This document shows positions 50,480 through 58,983 of a stretch of DNA of 64,000 bases, piece by piece. A model generated the notes under the pieces. It worked only from the letters and a program-made list of their open reading frames with translations, was not told the origin of the DNA and made no database searches. Position 1 is the stretch's first letter; every line of letters begins with the position of its first letter. Both the position numbers and the translations under genes were made by a program. The stretch lies in NCBI RefSeq assembly GCF_900019265.1, contig NZ_CYGX02000040.1, forward strand, positions 59,413-123,412, in the 5' to 3' direction. The stretch comes from Paraburkholderia ribeironis. Its GTDB lineage: Bacteria; Pseudomonadota; Gammaproteobacteria; Burkholderiales; Burkholderiaceae.

Positions 50480-50495
50480 CTTAATCGGCATTAAG
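50480..50495. promoter_or_regulatory. Palindrome in the argP-argO promoter region
   Basis: CTTAAT and ATTAAG are exact reverse complements around CGGC, 9 bp upstream of argP and 74 bp upstream of argO. The position suits an ArgP site that controls both genes. Assignment is by position and symmetry only. Confidence 0.5.
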
Positions 50496-50568
50496 TAAAT
50501 TAGCTTCTCTTATGAGACACAAAACCGCAGACTAGCCCCGTTCGCTTCTCCCGTCTACTGGATCGTTT

Positions 50569-51186
50569 ATGAACTGGCTGTCTTTTTCTCATGGCGCCGC
50601 GCTGTGCGCATCGCTGATCGTGACGATCGGCGCGCAAAACGCGTTCGTGCTGCGTCAAGGCATCATGCGCTCGCATGTCGGCAAGATCGTCGCGCTGTGC
50701 GCGCTGTCGGACTTCATTCTGATCGCGGCGGGTGTCGGCGGCGCGGCGGTGCTGGTGGAACGCTACCCGGTGTTCGTCCACGCGATGCTGTATGTCGGGC
50801 TCGCCTATCTCGCGTGGTTTGGGATCAATGCGCTGCGGCGCGCGGTGCGGCCGGGGCATGCGGTGCTGGACGCCGCTGCGAGCGGTACGCTACCCGTGCA
50901 ACGCGCGATGCCGATCGTGCTGATGACGCTCGCCTTCACGTGGCTCAATCCGCACGTGTATCTCGACACGTTTCTGCTGATCGGCACGGCCGGTGCCCGC
51001 GAGCCCCAGGGCGCACGAGTCGCGTTCGCGCTCGGCGCGATGGCGGTCAGCGGAATCTGGTTCGTGGGTCTCGGTTACGGCGCGCGTGCATTGGCGCCGC
51101 TGTTTCGCCGGGCGAGCGCCTGGCGTGTGCTGGATGGCGCGATCGGCAGCATGGTGTTGCTGCTTGCGCTCACGCAGTTGCGCTGA
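50569..51186 (+). CDS. argO: LysE/ArgO-family amino-acid exporter
   Basis: The 205-residue inner-membrane protein has six hydrophobic segments and the LysE signature GAQNAFVLRQGI at about residues 22-33, followed by CALSDFILIAAGVGGAA. This family exports basic amino acids: arginine for ArgO, lysine and arginine for LysE. The divergent ArgP regulator supports arginine or lysine as substrate. It ends 28 bp before the convergent cellulose operon's last gene. Confidence 0.92.
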   Translation: MNWLSFSHGAALCASLIVTIGAQNAFVLRQGIMRSHVGKIVALCALSDFILIAAGVGGAAVLVERYPVFVHAMLYVGLAYLAWFGINALRRAVRPGHAVLDAAASGTLPVQRAMPIVLMTLAFTWLNPHVYLDTFLLIGTAGAREPQGARVAFALGAMAVSGIWFVGLGYGARALAPLFRRASAWRVLDGAIGSMVLLLALTQLR

Positions 51187-51214
51187 ACGCGGCGCCGCCT
51201 TCGTTACACAGCCG

Positions 51215-51532
51215 TCATTCGGCTTTCAGCGCCGGCGCCGGCTGAGGCGCGGCGGGCGCGTCGACTGGATTGCGCGGCACCAGGTTCATGAGCCGCGCGA
51301 GCAGCGGCCATCTGGTCAGCGACTGCTGATACGATTCCTTCGACTGTGCGTCGAAATAGCTGGCCGGGTCGAGTTCGGGCAGACGCCGCACGAGACCCGT
51401 GATGTCGTCCACCGGCCAGCCGCCAGCATTCGCGCCGAATTGCGCCGCGGACTTCATCGCCGGCTTCATAGCAGGCTTCACTGCGGACTTCACAGCAGTT
51501 TTCGCATCGCCCTTCACGCCCGCCTCCATCAT
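51215..51532 (-). CDS. BcsR-like cellulose biosynthesis protein
   Basis: The 105-residue protein starts at ATG 51532, overlapping the bcsG stop as ATGATG; a second ATG follows directly. The first 35 residues are an Ala/Lys-rich repeat (KPAMKPAMKSA). Residues about 40-85 match the BcsR/YhjR pattern: DDITGLVRRLPELDPASYFD, then ESYQQSLTRWPLLARLMNLV. In enterobacteria BcsR works with BcsQ to assemble and stabilise the cellulose synthase complex. Here it is the last gene, whereas in enterobacteria bcsR is first, next to bcsQ. A Pro/Ala tail ends the protein. Homology is by pattern only. Confidence 0.7.
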   Translation of the reverse strand: MMEAGVKGDAKTAVKSAVKPAMKPAMKSAAQFGANAGGWPVDDITGLVRRLPELDPASYFDAQSKESYQQSLTRWPLLARLMNLVPRNPVDAPAAPQPAPALKAE

Positions 51533-53079
51533 TTGCCATCCACCCATACGCCGTCCGGCGTCTTGACCACGTAGCCGGACGCCGTCGTCATCGTCACCGT
51601 CCCTTCATTCTCGCCGATCATTTGCGTTTGCGGCAGATTCGCCGCGTACTGCGACAAGGTCACGCCCGGCTTGAACGGGCTGTTCGACACGAGGTTCGAC
51701 AACAGCTGCGCAAGCGCGAGGAAGCTGCTCGGATTGTCGATCACCGTGGTCGGTCCATGATTGCCCTGGAAGCCGACGAGCCGCACACCCACCGGACCAT
51801 GCACGACGCGCGGCGTCGGAATCTCGCGCAAGCCGGCCACCTGGTTCGCGTCGCCGCGCAGCGCCGCGCCATGTTCGGGCACGAACACGATCACCGCGCG
51901 GCGGCCCGACGCCGCAATCAGATCCGCGAAGCGGTCGAAGTCGCTCATCATCCTGTTTGCCCGCAGCGGGTATGAGTCGATGCTCGACAGGTTGCTGCCC
52001 GGCAGCTTGTTGCCGTCGTGCAGACTGATCGTGTTGTAGTACAGCGCGACCGGCCCCGGCGTGCTGGCGCGCTGCGCATACCAGTTGGCGAGCGTCGCGT
52101 AGTCGTCGCGAATCGGCGAGCCGTCGAAGGCATGCATCGCGACCGGCGCGCTGGTATTCGACATCAGCGGCACGTTCGGCACGCCCGCATTGTCGTGCAC
52201 CAGTTGCAGGAAGTTATCGAAGTGGCCGTCGTGATTCAGCATCGTCTGCGGCGTGTAGCCCGCTTGCGCGAGATCGGCCAACAGGTGGCATTGCTGCGGC
52301 GCGTCCTTGTAGAGGTCGGCATGCGCCTGCTGACCGCAGCTCGCGCGCAGCACACGAATCGCGGCCGGTCCGCTATAGCTCGCCGCCGTGCTGAAGTTCG
52401 TGAACAGATAGTCGAAGTGGCTCAGCATCGGATGATTGCGCGCCTTCACCGCATCGAGGTCATCCCACGACAGCGAACAGATATGCAGCACGATCACATC
52501 GAACTGCGTGTTCGGATCGGTGCCGAGGTGGCCGAATGTCACCTGCCGCTGCGACTCCTGCGTGCGGAACGCGGTTAGCGCCGCGTTATGGTCGAGCGGC
52601 TGGGCCGCCAGCGCATTGCCGGATGCAGCCTCGGCCGGTCCGCTGCGCAGGTGCGCGAGCACCATACTGCCCCCCTGCCACAACGGAATCCCGATCAGCG
52701 CGAGCAGCACGAAAGTGGCGACGCGCACCCAGCGGTTCACGATCAGATAGCCGATCAACACACCGACGGCGGCCAGCAGCAGCGTCGGCGGCACAAAGCG
52801 CTGCCCGAGCTCGAGCCAGTAGCCGAAGCTGAATGTCGTGAGGTTGGCGAACTCCTCGGTCAGCCGCGAGAACGGCGGCACGTTCGCTTCGTGATACATC
52901 AGCGGCACGCCGAGCGCGAACCCGAGCAGATTGCGCAACACGCGCAGGCCGCGATGGCGCAACGTCGAACTGGCGACGAGCGCCAGCGCGAAGCCCAGGT
53001 TGGCGAGCCACAGCGGTTGCAGATGGCCGCCCGCGAACAGATACAGCTTGATGATGAAGTACAGGTTCCACAGAGTCAT
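51529..53079 (-). CDS. bcsG: Cellulose phosphoethanolamine transferase
   Basis: The 516-residue protein has about four to five N-terminal membrane helices (to about residue 143) and a periplasmic alkaline-phosphatase-type catalytic domain. The conserved cysteine HICSLSWDD (Cys201) and the serine-containing SYSGPAAIRVLRASCGQ (234-250) match the zinc and nucleophile regions of E. coli BcsG; a metal-site histidine/glutamate segment reads VPEHGAAL. BcsG transfers phosphoethanolamine from phosphatidylethanolamine to cellulose. ATG 53079 is preceded by GAGAG; a TTG two codons earlier is less likely. It follows bcsA by 42 bp and overlaps the bcsR-like gene. Confidence 0.93.
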   Translation of the reverse strand: MTLWNLYFIIKLYLFAGGHLQPLWLANLGFALALVASSTLRHRGLRVLRNLLGFALGVPLMYHEANVPPFSRLTEEFANLTTFSFGYWLELGQRFVPPTLLLAAVGVLIGYLIVNRWVRVATFVLLALIGIPLWQGGSMVLAHLRSGPAEAASGNALAAQPLDHNAALTAFRTQESQRQVTFGHLGTDPNTQFDVIVLHICSLSWDDLDAVKARNHPMLSHFDYLFTNFSTAASYSGPAAIRVLRASCGQQAHADLYKDAPQQCHLLADLAQAGYTPQTMLNHDGHFDNFLQLVHDNAGVPNVPLMSNTSAPVAMHAFDGSPIRDDYATLANWYAQRASTPGPVALYYNTISLHDGNKLPGSNLSSIDSYPLRANRMMSDFDRFADLIAASGRRAVIVFVPEHGAALRGDANQVAGLREIPTPRVVHGPVGVRLVGFQGNHGPTTVIDNPSSFLALAQLLSNLVSNSPFKPGVTLSQYAANLPQTQMIGENEGTVTMTTASGYVVKTPDGVWVDGK

Positions 53080-53121
53080 GAACAAGGCTCTCTCATTGGC
53101 TGGGCGCGCACGCCAGCGGCA

Positions 53122-55818
53122 TTAGTAACGTGTACGGTCGAGCGCGAGCAGCGACTGGAACGCGCGCAGCGCGCCGGCCAGCAAGCGCGAATAGCCTTCG
53201 ATGCCCATCGTCAGCACTTCCTTCAGGCCGCGCAGCGGCGCGTCCTCGACGGTCTGCTCGTGCCAGTCGAGCCACGCGTCGGCGCGGCCGAACGTGCATT
53301 GCACCAGCTGCCGTTCCTGTTCGAGCGTGAGATCGTCGAAGCGCACGCCGAGGTGGCGGCCGATAAAGCGGCTCACGTGCACCGGAAAATGAAATTGCCG
53401 GTCGCCGCGGCTCAGGCATACGCCCAGGCTGTCGCCGGGCGCGAGCTGCAGACCCGGTTCGACTTCGAGGCCGAGACCGCCGGTCGAATAATCGCTGGTG
53501 GTGCATGCGAGCGTCGTGCCGTCTGCGAGCAGCAACGTGGCGGCCGCGCGCATCGCGATGCGATGGGTGACGCGCACCTGCTTCGCCTCGCGCGCCACGC
53601 TCGCCGCCGCGCCGAGCATCACGAGGTTGTAGAGCGTCCAGAACACGTTCATCAGGATCGTCGCGGTCTCGTCGCCCTGCCCGGACATCAGCCGGTATGC
53701 GCCGGCAAAGAGCGCGCAGGCGTTCAATCCGAGCAGCACCAGATACGGCTTCGACACCGCCCAGTCGAAGTAGCCTTCGTCGACCCGTCCGCCCTTGTCG
53801 GTCACGTCGAACTTGCCGTGCTTCGGACTGAAAAAGGCGATGGTGGTCGGCAACGCGATATACCACGCGAGCACCGATTCATACACTTCGGCCCAGAACG
53901 AGTGGCGGAATTTGCCCTGCATCCGCGAGTTAGCGAGGTTCGCGAGCACGATGTACGGCAGCACGAACCCCGCGATGGTGGTCGCCGACGCGTTGATGAA
54001 GTACATCTGGAAGAACAGGTACGCCATCGGCATGGTCAGGAAAATGAGCCGCGGCACGCCATAGAAGAAATGCAGCATCGCGTTGCCGTAGCACAGCCGC
54101 TGGAAAAAGCTGAGGCCGCGGCCGAGAAACGGATTGTCGATGCGAAAGATCTGCGCCATCCCGCGCGCCCAGCGCGTGCGCTGCCTGATGTGGCTCGCGA
54201 GACTCTCGGTGGCGAGACCGGCGGCCTGCACGGTCGGCAGATAAGCGGTCGTATAGCCGCGCCGGTGCAGCTTGAGCGCGGTGTGCGCGTCTTCCGTGAC
54301 CGTCTCCACCGCCACGCCGCCCACTTCGGCGAGCGCCGAGCGCTTGATCACCGCGCACGATCCACAGAAGAACGACGCGTTCCACAGATCGTTGCCGGAC
54401 TGTACGAGTCCATAGAACAGGTTGCCTTCGTTCGGCACGCGGCGGAATGTGCCGAGATTGCGCTCGAACGGATCGGGCGAGAAGAAGTGATGCGGAGTCT
54501 GCACCATCGCGCAGCGCGCATCGTTCAGGAAGGTGCCCATCGTGGTTTGCAGGAACGAACGGGTCGGCACGTGATCGCAATCGAAGATCGCGATGTACTC
54601 GCCGTGCGTCTTCTCGAGCGCCCGGTTGATGTTGCCCGCCTTCGCGTGACGATTGTCGTCGCGGGTGATATAGCCGATGCCGCTCGCCTGCGCGAACGCT
54701 CTGAATTCTTCGCGATGGCCGTCGTCGAGCAGATATACGCGCAGCCGATCGGCCGGCCAGTCGACACCTTGCGCGGCGAACACGGTCGGCCGCACCACTG
54801 AAAGCGGCTCGTTATAGGTCGGAATGTAGATGTCGACGCTCGGCCAACGCGCGGTATCGGCGGGCAATCCGGCGACCGCGCGGTTCAGCGGCCACGCGGT
54901 CTGCACGAAGCCGAGCAGCAGGATGACCCATGTGTAGGCTTCCGCGCCGAACAGCAGATAGCCGAGCAGCGCCTCTCCCGGGCTCTGGAACGACAGCGTC
55001 TGCGTGACGCGCCACCAGACGTAGCGGGCCATCGCGAGCAGCGCGAGCGTCGTGAGGATCAGCACCGGCATGCGGCCGGGGAAGCGGCGCAGGATGAGCG
55101 CGACGATCACGAGTACTGCGAAGAATTCGAACTGGCCGTCCGCCGACAGCGGCGACGTGCCGATCACGGTCCACAAGCCCGCGCCCGCCAGCACGATGAG
55201 CGGCAGCAGCCAGCGAATGTGGCCGATGCGCTGCGTGCTGGCTTCGAGTCGCGCGCCCCAGCGTTGCCACGGCAGACTCGGCAGCAGCGCGTCGATGCGT
55301 CGGCTCAGGCGGCGCCAGTGCAACAACAGCGGCACCAGCCAGCGGTCGATCCAGTCGAGCACGGCGCGCGCTTGCGCCGCGCCGCTGCGCTCCGGCAATT
55401 GCGGTGCGCGGATGAACGCACGCCACAGCCACGCGCGCAGCCGATGCGGTTCGAGCACGCCCCATTGCAGCGCGAGATGCAGCAGCGCCGCGCGAATCCA
55501 GCGACGCGCGTAGTCGGCCTTGCCGGGCGCCGGCGCATGGAAGAACAGCCGCACGAACCAGTCGAGCGGCGTGGGCTCGGCGGGCATGCCGAGGCCGCTC
55601 GCGAGCCAGTCGAGCATGCGTCGGCGCAGCGTACGCTGAATGCGCGGGGTGTGCGGGGTGTGCGGGGTGTGCGGGATGCGCGGGATGCGCGGGATGCGCG
55701 GGATGCGCGGGATGCGCTGAATGCGCGGGATGCGCTGAATGCGCGGGATGCGCTGAATGCGCGGGGTATGCTCACCCGCCGCGCGCTTGCTCACGGGCTC
55801 GTCAGGCTGCCTGCTCAT
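53122..55818 (-). CDS. bcsA: Cellulose synthase catalytic subunit (GT2 with PilZ)
   Basis: The 898-residue inner-membrane enzyme polymerises UDP-glucose. Catalytic motifs are complete: DDG at 365-367, HAKAGN, DCD at 413-415, TED at 508-510 and QRTRW at 546-550. The C-terminal PilZ domain that binds cyclic di-GMP has RVTHR (749-753) and DYSTGG (776-781). The N-terminal 65 residues are an unusual Arg-Ile-Pro/His-Thr-Pro repeat not expected in the family, encoded by a 9-bp tandem repeat. Residues 65-200 resemble the enterobacterial BcsA N-terminal extension. ATG 55818 overlaps the bcsQ stop as ATGA. bcsG follows; bcsB does not. Confidence 0.96.
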   Translation of the reverse strand: MSRQPDEPVSKRAAGEHTPRIQRIPRIQRIPRIQRIPRIPRIPRIPRIPHTPHTPHTPRIQRTLRRRMLDWLASGLGMPAEPTPLDWFVRLFFHAPAPGKADYARRWIRAALLHLALQWGVLEPHRLRAWLWRAFIRAPQLPERSGAAQARAVLDWIDRWLVPLLLHWRRLSRRIDALLPSLPWQRWGARLEASTQRIGHIRWLLPLIVLAGAGLWTVIGTSPLSADGQFEFFAVLVIVALILRRFPGRMPVLILTTLALLAMARYVWWRVTQTLSFQSPGEALLGYLLFGAEAYTWVILLLGFVQTAWPLNRAVAGLPADTARWPSVDIYIPTYNEPLSVVRPTVFAAQGVDWPADRLRVYLLDDGHREEFRAFAQASGIGYITRDDNRHAKAGNINRALEKTHGEYIAIFDCDHVPTRSFLQTTMGTFLNDARCAMVQTPHHFFSPDPFERNLGTFRRVPNEGNLFYGLVQSGNDLWNASFFCGSCAVIKRSALAEVGGVAVETVTEDAHTALKLHRRGYTTAYLPTVQAAGLATESLASHIRQRTRWARGMAQIFRIDNPFLGRGLSFFQRLCYGNAMLHFFYGVPRLIFLTMPMAYLFFQMYFINASATTIAGFVLPYIVLANLANSRMQGKFRHSFWAEVYESVLAWYIALPTTIAFFSPKHGKFDVTDKGGRVDEGYFDWAVSKPYLVLLGLNACALFAGAYRLMSGQGDETATILMNVFWTLYNLVMLGAAASVAREAKQVRVTHRIAMRAAATLLLADGTTLACTTSDYSTGGLGLEVEPGLQLAPGDSLGVCLSRGDRQFHFPVHVSRFIGRHLGVRFDDLTLEQERQLVQCTFGRADAWLDWHEQTVEDAPLRGLKEVLTMGIEGYSRLLAGALRAFQSLLALDRTRY
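55636..55770. repeat. 9-bp tandem repeats within the 5' part of bcsA
   Basis: Units of GCGCGGGAT, GTGCGGGGT and the 18-bp GCGCTGAATGCGCGGGAT run through about 135 bp. On the coding strand they give Arg-Ile-Pro, His-Thr-Pro and Arg-Ile-Gln tripeptides. All units are multiples of 3, so length change would not break bcsA. Confidence 0.93.
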
Positions 55819-56603
55819 GTCGGCTCACCCTGTCGACGTGCGGCCGTCGCCGCTGCGTCGACCAGCCATGCGTCGAGCCAGTTGGCGAGACCCTGCAGAT
55901 CGTGCGACGCCTGCGAATGCGGCGCGTCGTCGAACAGCCACGTCCCGCGTGCGAAGGACTCGGGCAACGCCACGTCGAGATGCACGCGCTGCGCGAGCGG
56001 CAGGCCGTCTCCGAGCGCCGCCGCGAGCATGGCCAGCACGTCGCGCTGCATGTCGCGCGCCGGATTCAGCCGGTTCACGATGATCCGCAGATTCGCGCAG
56101 CCGCGCCGCAACGCGCCAAGTTGCGCGACCAGTGTCGCGCACGCGGCCGGTTCGGGCGGGGTCACGCACAGCACCAGATCGGCGCAGCGCACCGCTTGAT
56201 CGGCTTGCTGCGACGGATAACGGGCCGTGTCGATCAGCACGACGCCATCGCGCGGCAGATCGAGTTGCGCGAGCGCATGCGCGAGCCAGCGGGGCTCGGC
56301 GGCAAGCCGCGCATCGCAGTGCGCGCCTTGCGCGAGCGACACCGCGCCGTACGGCACGAACAGCACGCCCTCCGCATTGCGCCACGTATGTGCGTGCCAC
56401 GCGCGGGCCTCGTCGAGCAGCGCTTGCGCGATGCCGGCCGCCGCGAGACCGTCGATGCCCAGATGCGCGCCGAGCATGTTCTGCGGATCGAGGTCGAGCG
56501 CGACCACCTGGCGGCCGCGCCGCGCAAGCAACACCGCGAGCGCGGCGCAGAGCGTCGTGCGGCCCGTGCCGCCCGCGGTGGAAACGACAGCAATCGTTTT
56601 CAT
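55815..56603 (-). CDS. bcsQ: Cellulose biosynthesis ATPase BcsQ (ParA/MinD-like)
   Basis: The 262-residue protein is a deviant Walker ATPase of the ParA/MinD class: VVSTAGGTGRTTLCAALAVL at residues 6-25 carries the nucleotide loop, with LDLDPQNMLGAHLGI after it. The signature lysine of ParA proteins is not seen at the first position of the loop. BcsQ helps localise and assemble the cellulose synthase complex in enterobacteria. ATG 56603 overlaps the bcsF stop as ATGA, and its own stop overlaps bcsA. The frame is open far upstream but that portion is antisense-like repeat. Confidence 0.92.
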   Translation of the reverse strand: MKTIAVVSTAGGTGRTTLCAALAVLLARRGRQVVALDLDPQNMLGAHLGIDGLAAAGIAQALLDEARAWHAHTWRNAEGVLFVPYGAVSLAQGAHCDARLAAEPRWLAHALAQLDLPRDGVVLIDTARYPSQQADQAVRCADLVLCVTPPEPAACATLVAQLGALRRGCANLRIIVNRLNPARDMQRDVLAMLAAALGDGLPLAQRVHLDVALPESFARGTWLFDDAPHSQASHDLQGLANWLDAWLVDAAATAARRQGEPT

Positions 56604-56809
56604 CGCGCACCCTCGTCGTCGCGCTGCTGCGGATCGGGCAACAGCCGCGCACGCAATGCGACCGGTTCGATCCCGCACGGCACTGCGTCGCGCGGATCGA
56701 AGCCCCGCATCGCGGCGAGTCCGCGGCGTGCATCGGCGCGCTGCCAGACGATCCAGACCGGGACCGCGAGGATCAGACCGGCGGCGAAACACGTCAGCAG
56801 AAATTCCAT
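56600..56809 (-). CDS. bcsF: Small membrane protein BcsF
   Basis: The 69-residue protein has a single N-terminal membrane helix (EFLLTCFAAGLILAVPVWIV, residues 2-21) followed by a basic cytoplasmic tail. Size, topology and position between bcsE and bcsQ identify it as BcsF. In E. coli BcsF joins BcsE to BcsG so that cyclic-di-GMP binding reaches the phosphoethanolamine transferase. ATG 56809 overlaps the bcsE stop (TGATG); a GTG one codon earlier is possible. Confidence 0.85.
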   Translation of the reverse strand: MEFLLTCFAAGLILAVPVWIVWQRADARRGLAAMRGFDPRDAVPCGIEPVALRARLLPDPQQRDDEGAR

Positions 56810-58977
56810 CACTCGCTCTCCTTGTTGCGCACCGGCATCGCGTAGGGTTCGGCGCGGCGACGCGGCGCTGGCGTGGACGGGCCGGCCGGGTCGGGGTGTG
56901 GTGCCGGGGCTTTGGGCGCTGAATTGGGCGCTGAATTGGGCGCTGAATTGGGCGCTGCGCTGGGCGTTGCGTTGGGTGCTGCGTTGGGTGCTGCGTTGGG
57001 CGTTGCGTTGGGCGTTGCGTTGGGTGCTGCGTTGGGCACTGCCTTGGCCTTTGCGCTACGCCTGGTCGATTCGGTGAACTGAGCAATCTCGCCTGCTTCG
57101 GCGCGTGCGTGAGCCAGCGCCTCTTCGATCATCGCGAGCTGCTCGGCCGCCAGCAGCGCCGCCTGCTGTGCGGTCCCCGCTTCGACGCCTGCTGCCGATG
57201 CCTGCGCCACGGGCCGCCCGTCATGCACCGGCATCGCAAACAGATCACTGTAGTCGGCGATACGCGCACGCCGGTTCGCGGCATCCAGCGCATTCAGTTC
57301 GTCGCCGATGCTCTGTTCGGCCAGATGCACCAGCTCATCCGCAAGCCGTTCGACCGGCACGTCGAAGATGCGCGCGAGCGCGGCGTCCGCATCGGCCAGC
57401 CGGCACGCGAACAGGAACACATAGAGATGCGACGCGTCGGCGGTAAACACGTCGCCCGCGCGGCGCGGCACGCAGTGCCGCAGCGCGTCGACATGCGCGC
57501 ATTGCGGCAGCAGCGTCAATTTCACCAGCACATGCGGCAGTTGCAGCACCGCGCTGCGCGCCAGCACGGTCCGCACCCGTTCGCAGAACGCGCTCGCCGG
57601 CAGATAGCCGAGCACAGCGTCGCTCAGCGCGGCGCTGAGCGCGCCCCGATAGTCCGCGGCGACCGGCCGCGCGTAAAGCTGTCCTTGCAGCGATTGCAGC
57701 AGCGACTGCATTCGCGAGAACGGCAGCTCGCGACCCAGCACGAGGTTCGCGCCGAGCGACAACACCAGCAGCTCGTATTGATGACGCAGCACTTCCCCAC
57801 GTTCGACGATCACGATCTTCAGCGCGCGTCCCGCCTGACGACGCAGTGCGTGGACCGCCGCGCACAGCGCGTCGAGTTGCGCGCCGCCCGCATAGTCGAG
57901 CACGACGGTCGCCGCCTGTGCAGCGGCGCAGGCCGCCAGTACCGCCGTCTGATCGGCAAGCACTTCCCAATGGGACGGCACCCACGCTTCATGGCCGCGC
58001 ACTACCGCGCGGCTGACCACGACCCGCTGTTCGTCGCGTGCGAGCAATCCTTCGCCGCGTGCAAGTGCGCCACCGGGTGCATCGGGCGCAACGCTCAGGC
58101 GGCCGTTTTCGGTGAAACGCAGCGAGCGGGCTTCACCGGTGACGAGCGTGCGGTCCGAGCGCCAGAAATCGACATGCCACAACAACTCGCCGTGCGTGCG
58201 CTCCATGCGCGCGACGCCCGCGCAGGCGGCGTGGAATTCATTGCGCCCCTGCTGCGCCGCTGCACTTGCCGATGCCGACGACCCGCCGGTGAGCCAGTCG
58301 GCGTCATCCGCTGCGAGCTCGTCCGATGCCGGGCCGAGCAGCAGCACCAGCGTGATCTTGCGCGCCGCGCACCAGTTCGCCAGCATGCGGCCTTCGCGGG
58401 CGAGCGCCGCAGCGTTGTCCCAACCGAACCAGCGCTCGGCCCCTTCGACGAAATACAGCGACCGCGAGCGCAAGCCGAAGCGCTTGAGCGCGCGCAGACC
58501 GCCGAACACTTTGCCGAGCACCACCGGCGCGGGCGCGGCTGCAGCATCAGCGACATCGGCCGCATCGCTCGCGGCGGGCGGCATCGCCAGCACATTCAGG
58601 TTGCGCGGCCAGCCCGAGGCCGGCGCCTGCATGCCGAAGCCGAGTTCGCGCAGACGTTGCGCGACGCTGGCGCGCTCACGCGCGAGCACGACCGTGACAT
58701 CGCGCGTGCGTGCCTGGCGCGCGCTCTCCCAGATCAGCGCGTCGGTGCCCGGCGTGCGCGACGCCGTATAGATCGCGTAGAGCTTGCCGGTTTCGAGCGC
58801 GGCCCATTCGTCCGGCAACGCGTCGACGGCGAGACGGCCAAGCCGTCGTGCATCGTGACGCGGGCGCGTCGCAGCGAAGGCCTGCCACCAGCGGCGCACG
58901 AAGCTGCCGGCCGCCGCCGGCTCGAGTGGATTCGAAACGCTGCTCACGCGTGGATTTCCTGATCGGTCTCGTTGCAT
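56809..58977 (-). CDS. bcsE: Cyclic-di-GMP-binding cellulose regulator BcsE
   Basis: The 722-residue cytoplasmic protein has the expected three-part build: an N-terminal degenerate RecA-like domain (about 45-225), a second such domain (about 260-440) and a degenerate GGDEF domain (about 445-570). The RxGD cyclic-di-GMP site is visible as RAGD at residues 506-509. The last 70 residues include an Asn-Ala-x-Pro repeat encoded by a 12-bp tandem repeat and a Pro-rich basic end. The start may be ATG 58977 or GTG 58947; the GTG has AGGA 9 bp upstream. It lies 6 bp after the bcsC stop. Confidence 0.9.
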   Translation of the reverse strand: MQRDRSGNPRVSSVSNPLEPAAAGSFVRRWWQAFAATRPRHDARRLGRLAVDALPDEWAALETGKLYAIYTASRTPGTDALIWESARQARTRDVTVVLARERASVAQRLRELGFGMQAPASGWPRNLNVLAMPPAASDAADVADAAAAPAPVVLGKVFGGLRALKRFGLRSRSLYFVEGAERWFGWDNAAALAREGRMLANWCAARKITLVLLLGPASDELAADDADWLTGGSSASASAAAQQGRNEFHAACAGVARMERTHGELLWHVDFWRSDRTLVTGEARSLRFTENGRLSVAPDAPGGALARGEGLLARDEQRVVVSRAVVRGHEAWVPSHWEVLADQTAVLAACAAAQAATVVLDYAGGAQLDALCAAVHALRRQAGRALKIVIVERGEVLRHQYELLVLSLGANLVLGRELPFSRMQSLLQSLQGQLYARPVAADYRGALSAALSDAVLGYLPASAFCERVRTVLARSAVLQLPHVLVKLTLLPQCAHVDALRHCVPRRAGDVFTADASHLYVFLFACRLADADAALARIFDVPVERLADELVHLAEQSIGDELNALDAANRRARIADYSDLFAMPVHDGRPVAQASAAGVEAGTAQQAALLAAEQLAMIEEALAHARAEAGEIAQFTESTRRSAKAKAVPNAAPNATPNATPNAAPNAAPNATPSAAPNSAPNSAPNSAPKAPAPHPDPAGPSTPAPRRRAEPYAMPVRNKESE
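56912..57048. repeat. 12-bp tandem repeats within the 3' part of bcsE
   Basis: Units such as TTGGGCGCTGAA, TTGGGCGTTGCG and TTGGGTGCTGCG occur about eleven times. On the coding strand they read Asn-Ala/Ser-x-Pro. The frame is kept. Confidence 0.93.
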
Positions 58978-58983
58978 CGCCGT

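Noticed and set aside
57109..58962. A 617-codon plus-strand frame antisense to bcsE
   Set aside because: bcsE has its motifs and its overlap with bcsF. The antisense frame has the composition of a shadow.
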